A DNA stretch of 64,000 nt. It comes from Nocardia mexicana NBRC 108244 (GTDB lineage Bacteria; Actinomycetota; Actinomycetes; Mycobacteriales; Mycobacteriaceae). Positions 50,909-59,327 of the stretch are shown one piece after another. The stretch's first letter is position 1. Every line of letters starts with the position of its first letter. The stretch is from contig NZ_BDBV01000087.1 of NCBI RefSeq assembly GCF_001613165.1, positions 1 to 64,000 of the forward strand. Direction: 5' to 3'. The position numbers and the translations under genes were made by a program. The notes beneath the pieces were generated by a model, which was not told where the DNA came from, did no database searches, and saw only the letters and a program-made list of their open reading frames with translations.

Positions 50909-52315
50909 TCAGTCGGTCTGCCGGGCGACCAGGACATTGTCGAGAATGCCCAGCGCGTCGGGGACCAGGACCGCGGCCGAGTAGTAGCAGCTGACGAGGT
51001 AGGAGATGATCGACTGGTCGTCGATGCCCTTGAACCGCACGTTCAGCCCGGGCTCGAACTCGTCGGGGATGCCGGTCTGGTGCAGGCCCACCACGCCCTG
51101 ATCCTTCTCGCCGGTGCGCATGGCGAGGATGGAGGTGGTCCCGGTGTCGCTGACGGGGATCTTGCCGCACGGGAAGATCGGCACGCCGCGCCACGCCGGA
51201 ATGCGGTGGCCGTCGACGTCCACGGGGTCCGGGTAGATGCCGTGCCGCGTGCACTCGCGCCCGAACGCGGCGATCGCTTTCGGGTGTGCCAGAAACAGTT
51301 TCGTGCTGCGCCGCATGCTCAGCAGCTCGTCCATATCGTCCGGGGTGGGCGGCCCGGACTCGGTGTAGATGCGCTGCTTGAGATCGCAGTTGTGCAGCAG
51401 GCCGAACTCGGGGTTGTTCACCAGGTCGTGTTCGCGGCGCTCGTAGAGGGCCTCGATGGTCAGTCGTAGCTGCTGCTCGATCTGATTGTGCGGCTCGTTG
51501 AACAGGTCCGCGACGCGGGTGTGCACCCGCAGCACGCTCTGGCCGATGCCCAGTTCGTATTCGCGGGGGGCGCTGTCGTAGTCGACGAAGGTGCCCTGCA
51601 GCAGCGGCTCGCCCACATGTCCGGAGGAGATCTCGATATTCGCCTCGCCGTGCTTGTTCTGCGGGCGGGTGCGCGCGGCGGCGTACTCGGACAGGTGCCG
51701 CCGCAGCGCGGGCGCCTCCTCGATCAGCTGGTCCAGGGCGGCGCGCGGCAGGCTCAACAGCGTTGTGCGCGTGACGGTCTTGACGGTCACCGGCCAGATG
51801 GCGCCGCGGTCGATGAGCATCTCTTCGCCGAAATAGGCTCCGCCGGAGAGCATTCCGAGCCTCGTGCTCTCGCCGTAGTCGCCGGTGCCGATCTTGCTCA
51901 GCTTGCCGTGCACGACCAGCAGCAGCTGATCCACCGGGTTGCCGAATTCGGCGACGATCGTTCCCGGCTCCAGGTCGCGCTGTTCGCAGCGCTCCGCGAG
52001 TGCGCGCAGCACATCGTCGTCGTCGAAGCCGCGCAGCTGCGGCAGTTCCCGCAGCTCCTGGGGGATGACTTGGGCCTTCCCGCCGTCGACGGCGAATTCC
52101 ACCTTGCCGTCGCCGAGGGTGTGGGTCAGGCGCCGGTTCACCCGATACACACCGCCCTTGACCTGGACCCACGGCAGTGCCCGGGTCAGCCACCGGGAGC
52201 TGATGCCCTGCATCTGGGGTTCGGATTTGGTGGTGTGCGCGAGCTGATGGGCAGCGCCCGTGGACAGGCTCTTGGGGGCGTGATTCTCGGTCTCCGCGGG
52301 CATTTCGATGGTCAT
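50909..52315 (-). CDS. Family 2B encapsulin-like shell protein (EshA-type) with cyclic-nucleotide-binding domain
   Basis: 468 residues. N-terminal arm (1-90), a cyclic-nucleotide-binding-like domain (about 95-215), and a C-terminal HK97-type shell region (about 225-468; GEPLLQGTFVDYDSAPREYELGIGQS is a recognisable piece). These EshA-like proteins, paired with 2-MIB synthase, form nanocompartments. The phosphate cassette reads FGEEMLIDRGAIWPVTV: the Arg that binds the phosphate in CRP-type domains is replaced by Trp-Pro, so nucleotide binding may be lost or altered. It heads the enc-2-MIBS-GPPMT-idi operon. Confidence 0.9.
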   Translation of the reverse strand: MTIEMPAETENHAPKSLSTGAAHQLAHTTKSEPQMQGISSRWLTRALPWVQVKGGVYRVNRRLTHTLGDGKVEFAVDGGKAQVIPQELRELPQLRGFDDDDVLRALAERCEQRDLEPGTIVAEFGNPVDQLLLVVHGKLSKIGTGDYGESTRLGMLSGGAYFGEEMLIDRGAIWPVTVKTVTRTTLLSLPRAALDQLIEEAPALRRHLSEYAAARTRPQNKHGEANIEISSGHVGEPLLQGTFVDYDSAPREYELGIGQSVLRVHTRVADLFNEPHNQIEQQLRLTIEALYERREHDLVNNPEFGLLHNCDLKQRIYTESGPPTPDDMDELLSMRRSTKLFLAHPKAIAAFGRECTRHGIYPDPVDVDGHRIPAWRGVPIFPCGKIPVSDTGTTSILAMRTGEKDQGVVGLHQTGIPDEFEPGLNVRFKGIDDQSIISYLVSCYYSAAVLVPDALGILDNVLVARQTD

Positions 52316-52762
52316 GCGGGATCCTCACGTCGAGATGGGGTGCGACGGCGGCGGTGGCGACGCTCACGGCAGTGCGGCAGGCGGCAGGGGCCTTCGGAAT
52401 ACTGATCACTCGAGCGAAATGCTGTGCGCAACAGTGCGTTCCAGCATCACCGATGGTAGTTGCGAAACGGTTGCGGTGCAGCGGAATTGGAATACTCGGG
52501 CGAAACCCCTGGCGGATGGTTACGACACGCGTTCGATCGGAGGAACTGCCGGTGACATCATGGGACGAACCGGTCGGTGCGGGGCTTCCGGGCCGATTCC
52601 GTCGCTCGCCGCCGGAGGTGTCCGGCGGGCCCCGGTGATAGCTGCGCACGGCATGCGACTGATCACAGCCGCAGCGCAGTAGGGTAGGTGTGTGGCAAGC
52701 TCGGAGAAACGCGGCGGTATGTGTGACGCGCGCCACATGCAGGGTGAGGGCTGGGAGTAACC
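52316..52762. other. Divergent promoter region, 2-MIB operon / Rv1683-like gene
   Basis: About 450 bp without a gene I would defend. It has a CTGT-GCGCA-ACAG dyad (about 52423-52435) and a tandem GTTGCGAAACGGTTGCGG (about 52459-52476), which could be regulatory sites. The rest is GC-rich shadow frames. GGGAGTAACC precedes the GTG at 52763. Confidence 0.45.
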
Positions 52763-55711
52763 GTGAAGTTCGATACGAGGTTCGTCGCGCAGTCGGTGCA
52801 GCGGTTGATGGCGACCGCGCAGAACGGGCTCGAGGTCGTCCGGTTCGGGGGACTGACGCACGACGTGGAGTCGTCGCCCTACGAGGTGACCGAGCGCAAG
52901 CGCATGTACCGGCTGCGGCACTACTTCCCGGACGACACCACCCCCGGCCGCCCCGTGGCCCTGCTGGTCCCGCCGTTGATGGTGAGCGCCGACATCTACG
53001 ACGTCAACGCCGAGGGCGGCGCGGTCGGCATCCTGCAGCGCGCCGGAATCGATTGCTGGGTCATCGATTTCGGCTCCCCGGCCAGCGAGGAGGGCGGCTG
53101 GCAGCGCGACCTGGCCGACCATGTGCTGGCCCTCAACAGCGCGATCGATACGGTCAACGAGCTGACCGGGCACGGCGTCCACCTGATGGGGTATTCGCAG
53201 GGCGGCATGTTCACCTATCAGAGCACCGCCTATCGCTACGGCAAGGGCGTCGAGAGCATCGTCACCTTCGGCAGCCCCGTCGATATCGTGGCGGGCCTGC
53301 CGTTCGGGCTCCCGCACGGCCTGGTGTCCGACGTGGCCGATTTCGTCGCGGACCACGTGCTCAACCGACTGCCGATCACCGACGCCATGGTGCGGGTCGG
53401 CTTCCAGATGCTGGATCCGGTCAAGACGGCCAAGGCGCGCATCGATTTTCTGCGCCAGCTGCACGACCGGGAGGCGCTGCTGCCCAAGGAGCGTCAGCGC
53501 CGCTTCCTCGAACAGGACGGCTGGGTCGGCTATTCCGGGCCCGCCGCCGCGGATCTGCTCAAGCAGTTCGTGGCGCACAACCGGATGATGCTGGGCGGGT
53601 TCGTGATTCGCGACCAGCCGATCTCGCTGGCGGAGCTGAAGTGCCCGATCCTGGCATTCGTCGGCGAGGTCGACGATATCGGGCAACCGGCGGCGGTGCG
53701 CGGCATCGTGCGCGCCGCACCGAACGCCGACGTCTACGAGGCGTCGCTGGTGGCCGGGCATTTCGGCCTGGTGGCCGGGAGTACGGCCACACAGCAGACC
53801 TGGCCGCTCGTGCGCGATTGGGTGCGGTGGCTCGGCGGCCGAGGTGAACTGCCCGAGCAGATCGCGCCGATGCGCGAACACGTGGCGAGCAACCGCCCGC
53901 GCTCGGCCGCGACGCGTGTCGTGCACACGGCGGCGACCCTGGCCGAGGCGGGCGCCGGGCTGGGGGCGGCGCTGGGCAGCATCGCCAACAGCACCCTGCG
54001 CGGCTCGGTGGAGCTGACCGGCGAGGCGGCGCGCGCACTGCCGCGGCTGACGCGTCTCGGGATGATCCAGCCGCACACCCGAATCTCGCTGGGCCGCCTG
54101 CTCGCCGAGCAGGCGCGCCGGGCGCCGCTGCGGGACCTGTTCCTGTTCGACGACCGCGTGCACACCAACGCCGCGGTGAACGTGCGCATCGACAACGTGG
54201 TGCGCGGGCTGATCTCGGTCGGGGTCCGGCCCGGGACCCGGATCGGCGTGTTGATGGAGACCAGGCCGAGCGCGCTGGCGACGGTGGCCGCGCTATCGCG
54301 GCTCGGTGCGGTGGCGGTCCTGCTCGCCCCCGGCAGCGAACTGCGGCGCGCCGTCGAGCTGACCGGTATCAAGACGATCGTGTCCGACCCGGAGAACCTG
54401 CGCGACGCCGCCGACACCGGCGCGCGGGTACTGGTGCTCGGCGGTGGCGACGCGCGCGAACTGGACGTGCCGCCGGGGCGGGAGGTGGTCGATCTCGAGC
54501 AGATCGATCCGTCGCGGGTGGTGCTGCCCGGCTGGTTCCGGCCCGATCCGGGCCTGGCGCGGGAGCTGGCCTTCGTGCTGGTGACCGGCACCGGCGACAA
54601 GCTCGACATCAAATACATCACCAATCACCGGTGGGCGGTGTCGGCATTCGGCACCGCGGGCTCCGCCGATCTCGATCGCCGCGACACCGTGTATTGCCTT
54701 GCGCCCCTCCATCATTCGTCCGGGCTGCTGGTGAGTCTGGGCGGCGCGGTGGCGGGCGGCAGCCGGATCGCGCTGGCGCATTCGCTGGATCCCGCGCGGT
54801 TCGCCGAGGAGGTGCACCGATACGGGGTCACCGTCGTCACCTACACCTGGACGATGATGCGCGACATCCTCGACGCCGACACCTTCCCGAACGGCCACCC
54901 CCACCCGATCCGGCTGTTCATCGGCTCCGGCATGCCCGCCGGACTGTGGCGGCGCACCACCGAAAGGTTCGCGCCCGCACGGGTTCTGGAGTTCTACGCC
55001 TCCATCGAAGGGGACGTGGTGCTGGCCAATGTGGCGGGCGCGAAGATCGGCAGCAAGGGCCGCCCGGTGCCCGGCGCGGCGCGGGTCGAGCTGGTGTCCT
55101 ACGATCCGGCGACCGACGAGATCGCCACCGACGCACAGGGTTTCGCCCGCCGGGCGGCGGACAACGAGGTGGGTCTGCTGATCGGCAAGGCGTCCGACAC
55201 GGTCGACATCTCGCGCGGTGGCCTGCGCGGGGTGTTCACTCCCGGCGATGCCTGGATGCCGACGGAGAACCTGTTCCGCCGCGACAGCGACGGCGACTAC
55301 TGGTTGATGGATCGCCGCGACACGGTCATCCAGACCGCCCGCGGCCCGGTGTACACCCAGCCGATCGTGGACGCGCTCAACGACATCACCGCGGTCGACA
55401 TGGAGGTGGCGTTCGGCCTGCGCGCCGACTCCGGCCGCACGTTCGCCGTCGCCGCGGTCAGCATCCGCGGCGGCTATCGGCTGGAGCCGAAGGACGTCAC
55501 CGAGTGCCTGCGCGCCCTCGACCCCGCCCGGCGACCCGATCTGATCTATGTCGTCGACGAGATCCCCCGCAGCTCGACCTATCGGCCCTCCACTCGTGCC
55601 GTGCAGTCCGCGGTGCGCCTGGAACCGGGCGAGAACACCTGGTGGTACAACGGCGTCACCGACTCCTACGAGGTCCTCACGGCCGAGGCCCTCGACCGCC
55701 TGCTCGCTTAG
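52763..55711 (+). CDS. Fused alpha/beta hydrolase / acyl-CoA synthetase-like protein (Rv1683 type)
   Basis: 982 residues. The N-terminal about 370 are a PhaC-like alpha/beta hydrolase with HLMGYSQGGMF (Ser145). The C-terminal half is an AMP-forming acyl-CoA synthetase-like domain, but its ATP P-loop is degenerate (VTGTGDKLDIKY in place of a TSGTTGxPKG-type loop). M. tuberculosis Rv1683 has the same two-domain layout and has been linked to triacylglycerol metabolism. The next backbone gene, Trm112-like, is 6.4 kb away here instead of adjacent. Confidence 0.88.
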   Translation: MKFDTRFVAQSVQRLMATAQNGLEVVRFGGLTHDVESSPYEVTERKRMYRLRHYFPDDTTPGRPVALLVPPLMVSADIYDVNAEGGAVGILQRAGIDCWVIDFGSPASEEGGWQRDLADHVLALNSAIDTVNELTGHGVHLMGYSQGGMFTYQSTAYRYGKGVESIVTFGSPVDIVAGLPFGLPHGLVSDVADFVADHVLNRLPITDAMVRVGFQMLDPVKTAKARIDFLRQLHDREALLPKERQRRFLEQDGWVGYSGPAAADLLKQFVAHNRMMLGGFVIRDQPISLAELKCPILAFVGEVDDIGQPAAVRGIVRAAPNADVYEASLVAGHFGLVAGSTATQQTWPLVRDWVRWLGGRGELPEQIAPMREHVASNRPRSAATRVVHTAATLAEAGAGLGAALGSIANSTLRGSVELTGEAARALPRLTRLGMIQPHTRISLGRLLAEQARRAPLRDLFLFDDRVHTNAAVNVRIDNVVRGLISVGVRPGTRIGVLMETRPSALATVAALSRLGAVAVLLAPGSELRRAVELTGIKTIVSDPENLRDAADTGARVLVLGGGDARELDVPPGREVVDLEQIDPSRVVLPGWFRPDPGLARELAFVLVTGTGDKLDIKYITNHRWAVSAFGTAGSADLDRRDTVYCLAPLHHSSGLLVSLGGAVAGGSRIALAHSLDPARFAEEVHRYGVTVVTYTWTMMRDILDADTFPNGHPHPIRLFIGSGMPAGLWRRTTERFAPARVLEFYASIEGDVVLANVAGAKIGSKGRPVPGAARVELVSYDPATDEIATDAQGFARRAADNEVGLLIGKASDTVDISRGGLRGVFTPGDAWMPTENLFRRDSDGDYWLMDRRDTVIQTARGPVYTQPIVDALNDITAVDMEVAFGLRADSGRTFAVAAVSIRGGYRLEPKDVTECLRALDPARRPDLIYVVDEIPRSSTYRPSTRAVQSAVRLEPGENTWWYNGVTDSYEVLTAEALDRLLA

Positions 55712-56238
55712 CTCGCTCCGGGCCGCGTCTCCCGTACCCGCCGCTGCGCGGTGCTCGCGAGCATGCGCAAACCCCGGGTGAGGGCCGCGTCGCCGGGCCG
55801 GTCCTCGCTCCACCAGGTGGCCGACCGCAGCGGCAGGCCGCGGTCGCGATACTTGTCCATCGTCTCGACATGGTCGGGCAGGGCAATGAATTTCGTCAGC
55901 CCGCGCTTGTCCGTCCACACCGACACCGATCCCAGCCGGCGGCGGAACGGTTGGACGTAGGTCATGACCGCCACGGCGCCGTCGATCGTCGTCAACTGAT
56001 CGCACAGGGTTTCCGACAGGCGCCAGATATCGAGGCTGTCGGCCATCCGGAGCGGCGTGTACTGGGTCAGGCTCACCATGAACGAGCCCTCGGACGCTGC
56101 GGCGGGTCCGCGCTTCCAATCGCTCAGAATGACGAAATCGGCTGCGCCCGAGCCGGAGTCGCGGTGGTGGCGCCAGTTTCGCCGCAGCCATCGAGCGATG
56201 CCGGGCATGGTCTTCAGGGGCTGTCTCACGGTTCGCAT
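55708..56238 (-). CDS. Hypothetical protein, 176 aa, possible dimeric alpha/beta-barrel
   Basis: Not firmly recognised. The centre (SFMVSLTQYTPLRMADSLDIWRLSETLCDQL ... VMTYVQPFRRRLGSVSVWTDKRGLTKFIALPDHVETMDKYRDRG) has the length and strand-helix rhythm of DUF3291/ABM-like ferredoxin folds. The first 40 residues are basic. It overlaps the Rv1683-like gene end by 4 bp (convergent). An inverted repeat (56243-56275) covers its promoter. Confidence 0.68.
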   Translation of the reverse strand: MRTVRQPLKTMPGIARWLRRNWRHHRDSGSGAADFVILSDWKRGPAAASEGSFMVSLTQYTPLRMADSLDIWRLSETLCDQLTTIDGAVAVMTYVQPFRRRLGSVSVWTDKRGLTKFIALPDHVETMDKYRDRGLPLRSATWWSEDRPGDAALTRGLRMLASTAQRRVRETRPGAS

Positions 56239-56242
56239 ATTG

Positions 56243-56275
56243 ATAAGCTACAGCATACGATCTACTGGTGCTTAT
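56243..56275. promoter_or_regulatory. Inverted repeat between divergent genes
   Basis: ATAAGC (56243-56248) and GCTTAT (56270-56275) flank a 21-bp AT-rich spacer, 5 bp before the hypothetical start at 56238. It resembles a MarR/TetR-size operator or a promoter-covering site; no regulator gene adjoins it. Confidence 0.45.
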
Positions 56276-56394
56276 AAACTGCCGCCGGGCCGGTGCCCGG
56301 GCCTTCCGTCGCGTACGCGACCATGGACGGGCGCGGTTGCGCCGCATTCGAGTTCGACTCGGCACGCCGCTCCGGACGAAGGAGGAACGCCGAC

Positions 56395-56904
56395 GTGATC
56401 CGGCCCGCCACCGAGGACGAATTGCCGATCCTGCGTGATATCGAGAGAGCGGCGGGTAAGCCGTTCGCGGAGATCGGCATGACGTCGGTGGCGGAGGACG
56501 AACCGCCGCCCACCGAGCATCTGCGCGCGTTCGCGCGGGCAGATCGCGCGTGGGTCTACGCCGATGCCTCCGATACCCCGATCGCGTACCTGATCGCCGA
56601 GCCGGTCGACGGCTGCGCCCACATCGAGCAGATCTCCGTGCACCCGGACCACGCGGGCCGGGGGATCGGACGGCAACTGATCGAGCACCTCGCGGCCTGG
56701 GCGGTCACTCGCGATCTGCCCGCCCTCACCCTGACCACCTTCACCGAAGTCCCCTGGAACGGCCCGTATTACGAGCGCCTCGGTTTCCACTACCTCGAAC
56801 CCTCCGAAGAAACCCCCGGCCTGCGCGCCCTCCGCACCGCCGAGGCCGCCCACGGCCTCGACCAGTGGCCCCGAGCCTGCATGCGCCGCAACCTCCCCGG
56901 CTGA
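56395..56904 (+). CDS. GNAT family N-acetyltransferase
   Basis: About 169 residues. The acetyl-CoA loop is ISVHPDHAGRGIGRQLIEHL (Q/R-x-x-G-x-G/A type), with LTLTTFTEVPWNGPYYERLGF as the C-terminal landmark. GTG 56395 is chosen because AAGGAGGAACGCCGAC precedes it; the longer frame from 56293 adds non-family residues. Substrate unknown. Confidence 0.87.
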   Translation: MIRPATEDELPILRDIERAAGKPFAEIGMTSVAEDEPPPTEHLRAFARADRAWVYADASDTPIAYLIAEPVDGCAHIEQISVHPDHAGRGIGRQLIEHLAAWAVTRDLPALTLTTFTEVPWNGPYYERLGFHYLEPSEETPGLRALRTAEAAHGLDQWPRACMRRNLPG

Positions 56905-56918
56905 CGGGGTTCGCGGGG

Positions 56919-58055
56919 CTAGACCGTGAACGCGGTGACGGCTTCGATGACGCGGGATACCTGGGCGTCGGAGAGGTCCGGCCAGAGGGGGAGGCGGATG
57001 AGGGTTCGGGAGAACTCGGCGGTGCGGGTGCACGGGTTCGGGGTGCGGCCGAGTTTCAGGCCCGCGGGGCTGGAATCCAGCGGGACATAGTGGAACGGCG
57101 CCGAGATGCCCTGGGCGCGCAGGTGATCGATGAGATCGTCGCGGCTGCGCTCGGTGGGTGTGCGCAGATAATAGAGATGCGCGGTGTGCTCGCGGTCCGA
57201 CGGCACGTGCATGAGGCGAATATCGTTGCGGCGCGCCCAGTCCGGCAGCGCTGCGGCGTAGGCGTTCCACACCCGGAACCGGCCCGCCTGGATCGTGTCG
57301 AACTCCGCGAGCTGCGCGTCCAGCACCGCCGCGTTCAGCTCGCTGGGCAGATAGCTGGAGCCGATGTCCTGCCAGGAGTACTTGTCGACGGCGCCGCGCA
57401 GGAATCGGGCCCGGTCGGTGCCCTTCTCCCGGATGATCTCCGCCCGGCCCATCAGGATCTCGTCGGTGAGCAGCACCGCGCCGCCCTCACCGCAGTGCAC
57501 GTTCTTGGTGTCGTGGAAGCTGAGCGCGCCCGCGGTGCCGATGCTGCCCAGCGGCCTGCCGCGCCAGGTGCCGCCGAGCCCGTGCGCGTTGTCCTCGATC
57601 AGCGCCAGCCCGTGCGCGTCGGCCAGCGCCAGCAGCCGGTCCATCTCGGCGGCGACACCGCCGTAGTGGATCACCACGATCGCCTTGGTGCGCTCGGTCA
57701 CCGCCGCCGCCACCGACTCCGCGTCGAGGTTGCCGCGCTCGTCGATATCGGCGAAAACGCAGGTGGCCCCGCGCAATGCCATCGCGGTCGCGGTCGAGGT
57801 GAACGCGAAGCTCGGCACGATCACCTCGTCGTCGGGCCCGAGCTCCAGCAGCAGCCCGGCCATCTCCAGCGCGTGCGTGCACGAGGTGGTCAGCAGCGCG
57901 TGCGGCGCGCCGGTGATCCGCTTCAGCTTGCCGGTGGCCGCCTCGGTGAACGGCCCGTCGCCGTGACTCTGGTCGGAGGCCAGCACGGTCTCGAGGTTCG
58001 CCAGCTCGCGCGCGGCGCGGTAGGGCCTGCTGAAGATAATGCGGTCAGTGCTCAC
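56919..58055 (-). CDS. DegT-family sugar aminotransferase (RffA/WecE-like)
   Basis: 378 residues, PLP-dependent. The Schiff-base Lys184 is in SFHDTKNVHCGEGG; LIEDNAHGLGG holds the PLP-contacting Asp. It is closest to dTDP-4-amino-4,6-dideoxygalactose transaminase, which makes dTDP-Fuc4N-type sugars. No nucleotide-sugar dehydratase is nearby, so the keto-sugar must be made elsewhere. The start overlaps the GT2 end by 11 bp, tying it to the polyprenyl-phosphate glycosyltransferase. Confidence 0.9.
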   Translation of the reverse strand: MSTDRIIFSRPYRAARELANLETVLASDQSHGDGPFTEAATGKLKRITGAPHALLTTSCTHALEMAGLLLELGPDDEVIVPSFAFTSTATAMALRGATCVFADIDERGNLDAESVAAAVTERTKAIVVIHYGGVAAEMDRLLALADAHGLALIEDNAHGLGGTWRGRPLGSIGTAGALSFHDTKNVHCGEGGAVLLTDEILMGRAEIIREKGTDRARFLRGAVDKYSWQDIGSSYLPSELNAAVLDAQLAEFDTIQAGRFRVWNAYAAALPDWARRNDIRLMHVPSDREHTAHLYYLRTPTERSRDDLIDHLRAQGISAPFHYVPLDSSPAGLKLGRTPNPCTRTAEFSRTLIRLPLWPDLSDAQVSRVIEAVTAFTV

Positions 58056-59142
58056 CCGGGTTGTTCCCCCCGATCGCTGCGGTCGTGGACAGGGCCGGCG
58101 CCCGATGCTCGTCCGGACGCGGTGTCGGCGAATCTACCGTCAGGTAAAGGGGTTTGCCCACCAGCACATGCAGCGCCACGCCCAGGTATTCGGCGATCAG
58201 CCCGAGCGAGAACAGGATCGCCCCCGACACCAGCAGCAGCACCACGATGGTCGAGGCCCAGCCCTCCGGGTTGTTCCCGGTGCCGAACAGCACCTGCCCC
58301 ACCACGATCGCCGCGTAGACCACGCCCGCCAGGGCCAGCGTCACCCCGAGCAGGCTCACCATCCGCAGGCCGCGAGTTCCGCTGCACAGCACCATCTTCC
58401 AGAACAGCGAGAACAACCGCCGGTAGTTGTAGCCGGACTCCTCCCGGCCCTCCGCGCGCAGTTCCACCGGCGCCTGCGCGGCGTTGTCGACCACCCAGGT
58501 GAGCGCCACGTCGAGATAGACGCCGTTGGAGGCGACCTCGGCCAGCTGCCGCCCGATATCGCCGCGGATCAGCCGGTAGCTCTCGAACCGGGTCGAATCC
58601 GGGAAGGCGAACAGCGTGGCGAGCACCAGCTTGGCGCCGCGTGAGGTGAGGTTGCGCAGGAAGCCGTGCGGGCGCGTGTTGACGGGCTTGGAGTAGACCA
58701 GATCGGCCCGCTGCGCCAGCGCCGTGTCGATGAACGCGCCGATATATCCCGGGTCGTGCTGCCCGTCCTCGTCCATGGTGACGATCCACTCGCCGCGGGC
58801 GGCCGCCATACCGGCGATGGTGGCGGCGTCCTGCCCGAAATTGCGGCTCAGCCAGACCACCCGCACCCGGTCGTATTCGTCGTCGAGCCGTTGCAGCACG
58901 ACGTCGGAGCGGTCCGGCCCGTGATCGTGCACCAGCACGATCTCCGCGACGGCGAAGGTGCTGCCGCCCGGGGTGGCGGTGGGCTCGGTCAGCTGCTGCA
59001 ATTCGGCGACCAGTCCGGCGATGGTCTCCTCGCCGCGATACACCGGGACGACGACCGAAACCTCGTGGACCCGGCCGGGATGACCGTTGGCCCGCGCCTG
59101 ATCGATGGCGGCGGAACGCGGTCGTGCGGAGGGAATCGGCAT
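58045..59142 (-). CDS. Polyprenyl-phosphate glycosyltransferase, GT2 (DPM/GtrB/ArnC-like)
   Basis: 365 residues. The GT2 catalytic domain has VSVVVPVYRGEE, and MDEDGQHDPGYI carries the metal-binding acidic residues. Two C-terminal membrane helices (VTLALAGVVYAAIVV and TIVVLLLVSGAILFSLGLI) follow. Such enzymes load a sugar onto decaprenyl phosphate at the inner membrane face. It pairs with the aminotransferase downstream and the GtrA gene nearby. Confidence 0.9.
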   Translation of the reverse strand: MPIPSARPRSAAIDQARANGHPGRVHEVSVVVPVYRGEETIAGLVAELQQLTEPTATPGGSTFAVAEIVLVHDHGPDRSDVVLQRLDDEYDRVRVVWLSRNFGQDAATIAGMAAARGEWIVTMDEDGQHDPGYIGAFIDTALAQRADLVYSKPVNTRPHGFLRNLTSRGAKLVLATLFAFPDSTRFESYRLIRGDIGRQLAEVASNGVYLDVALTWVVDNAAQAPVELRAEGREESGYNYRRLFSLFWKMVLCSGTRGLRMVSLLGVTLALAGVVYAAIVVGQVLFGTGNNPEGWASTIVVLLLVSGAILFSLGLIAEYLGVALHVLVGKPLYLTVDSPTPRPDEHRAPALSTTAAIGGNNPGEH

Positions 59143-59327
59143 CAGCTGGTTCGACTTTCGGGGACGACGGTGCGCGCCGGAACTCCTCGTTGCAGTGCAG
59201 AGCCCGAATCGCGGTGAACTCTAACACGCAGCAGGTGACGGGTTCCGGCACGGCGAGGCATCCCGACATCATCACCGGATCACGGGTAAATGCCAAGCGT
59301 CACCCGGGCCTGTAGGGTCTGTGACTC

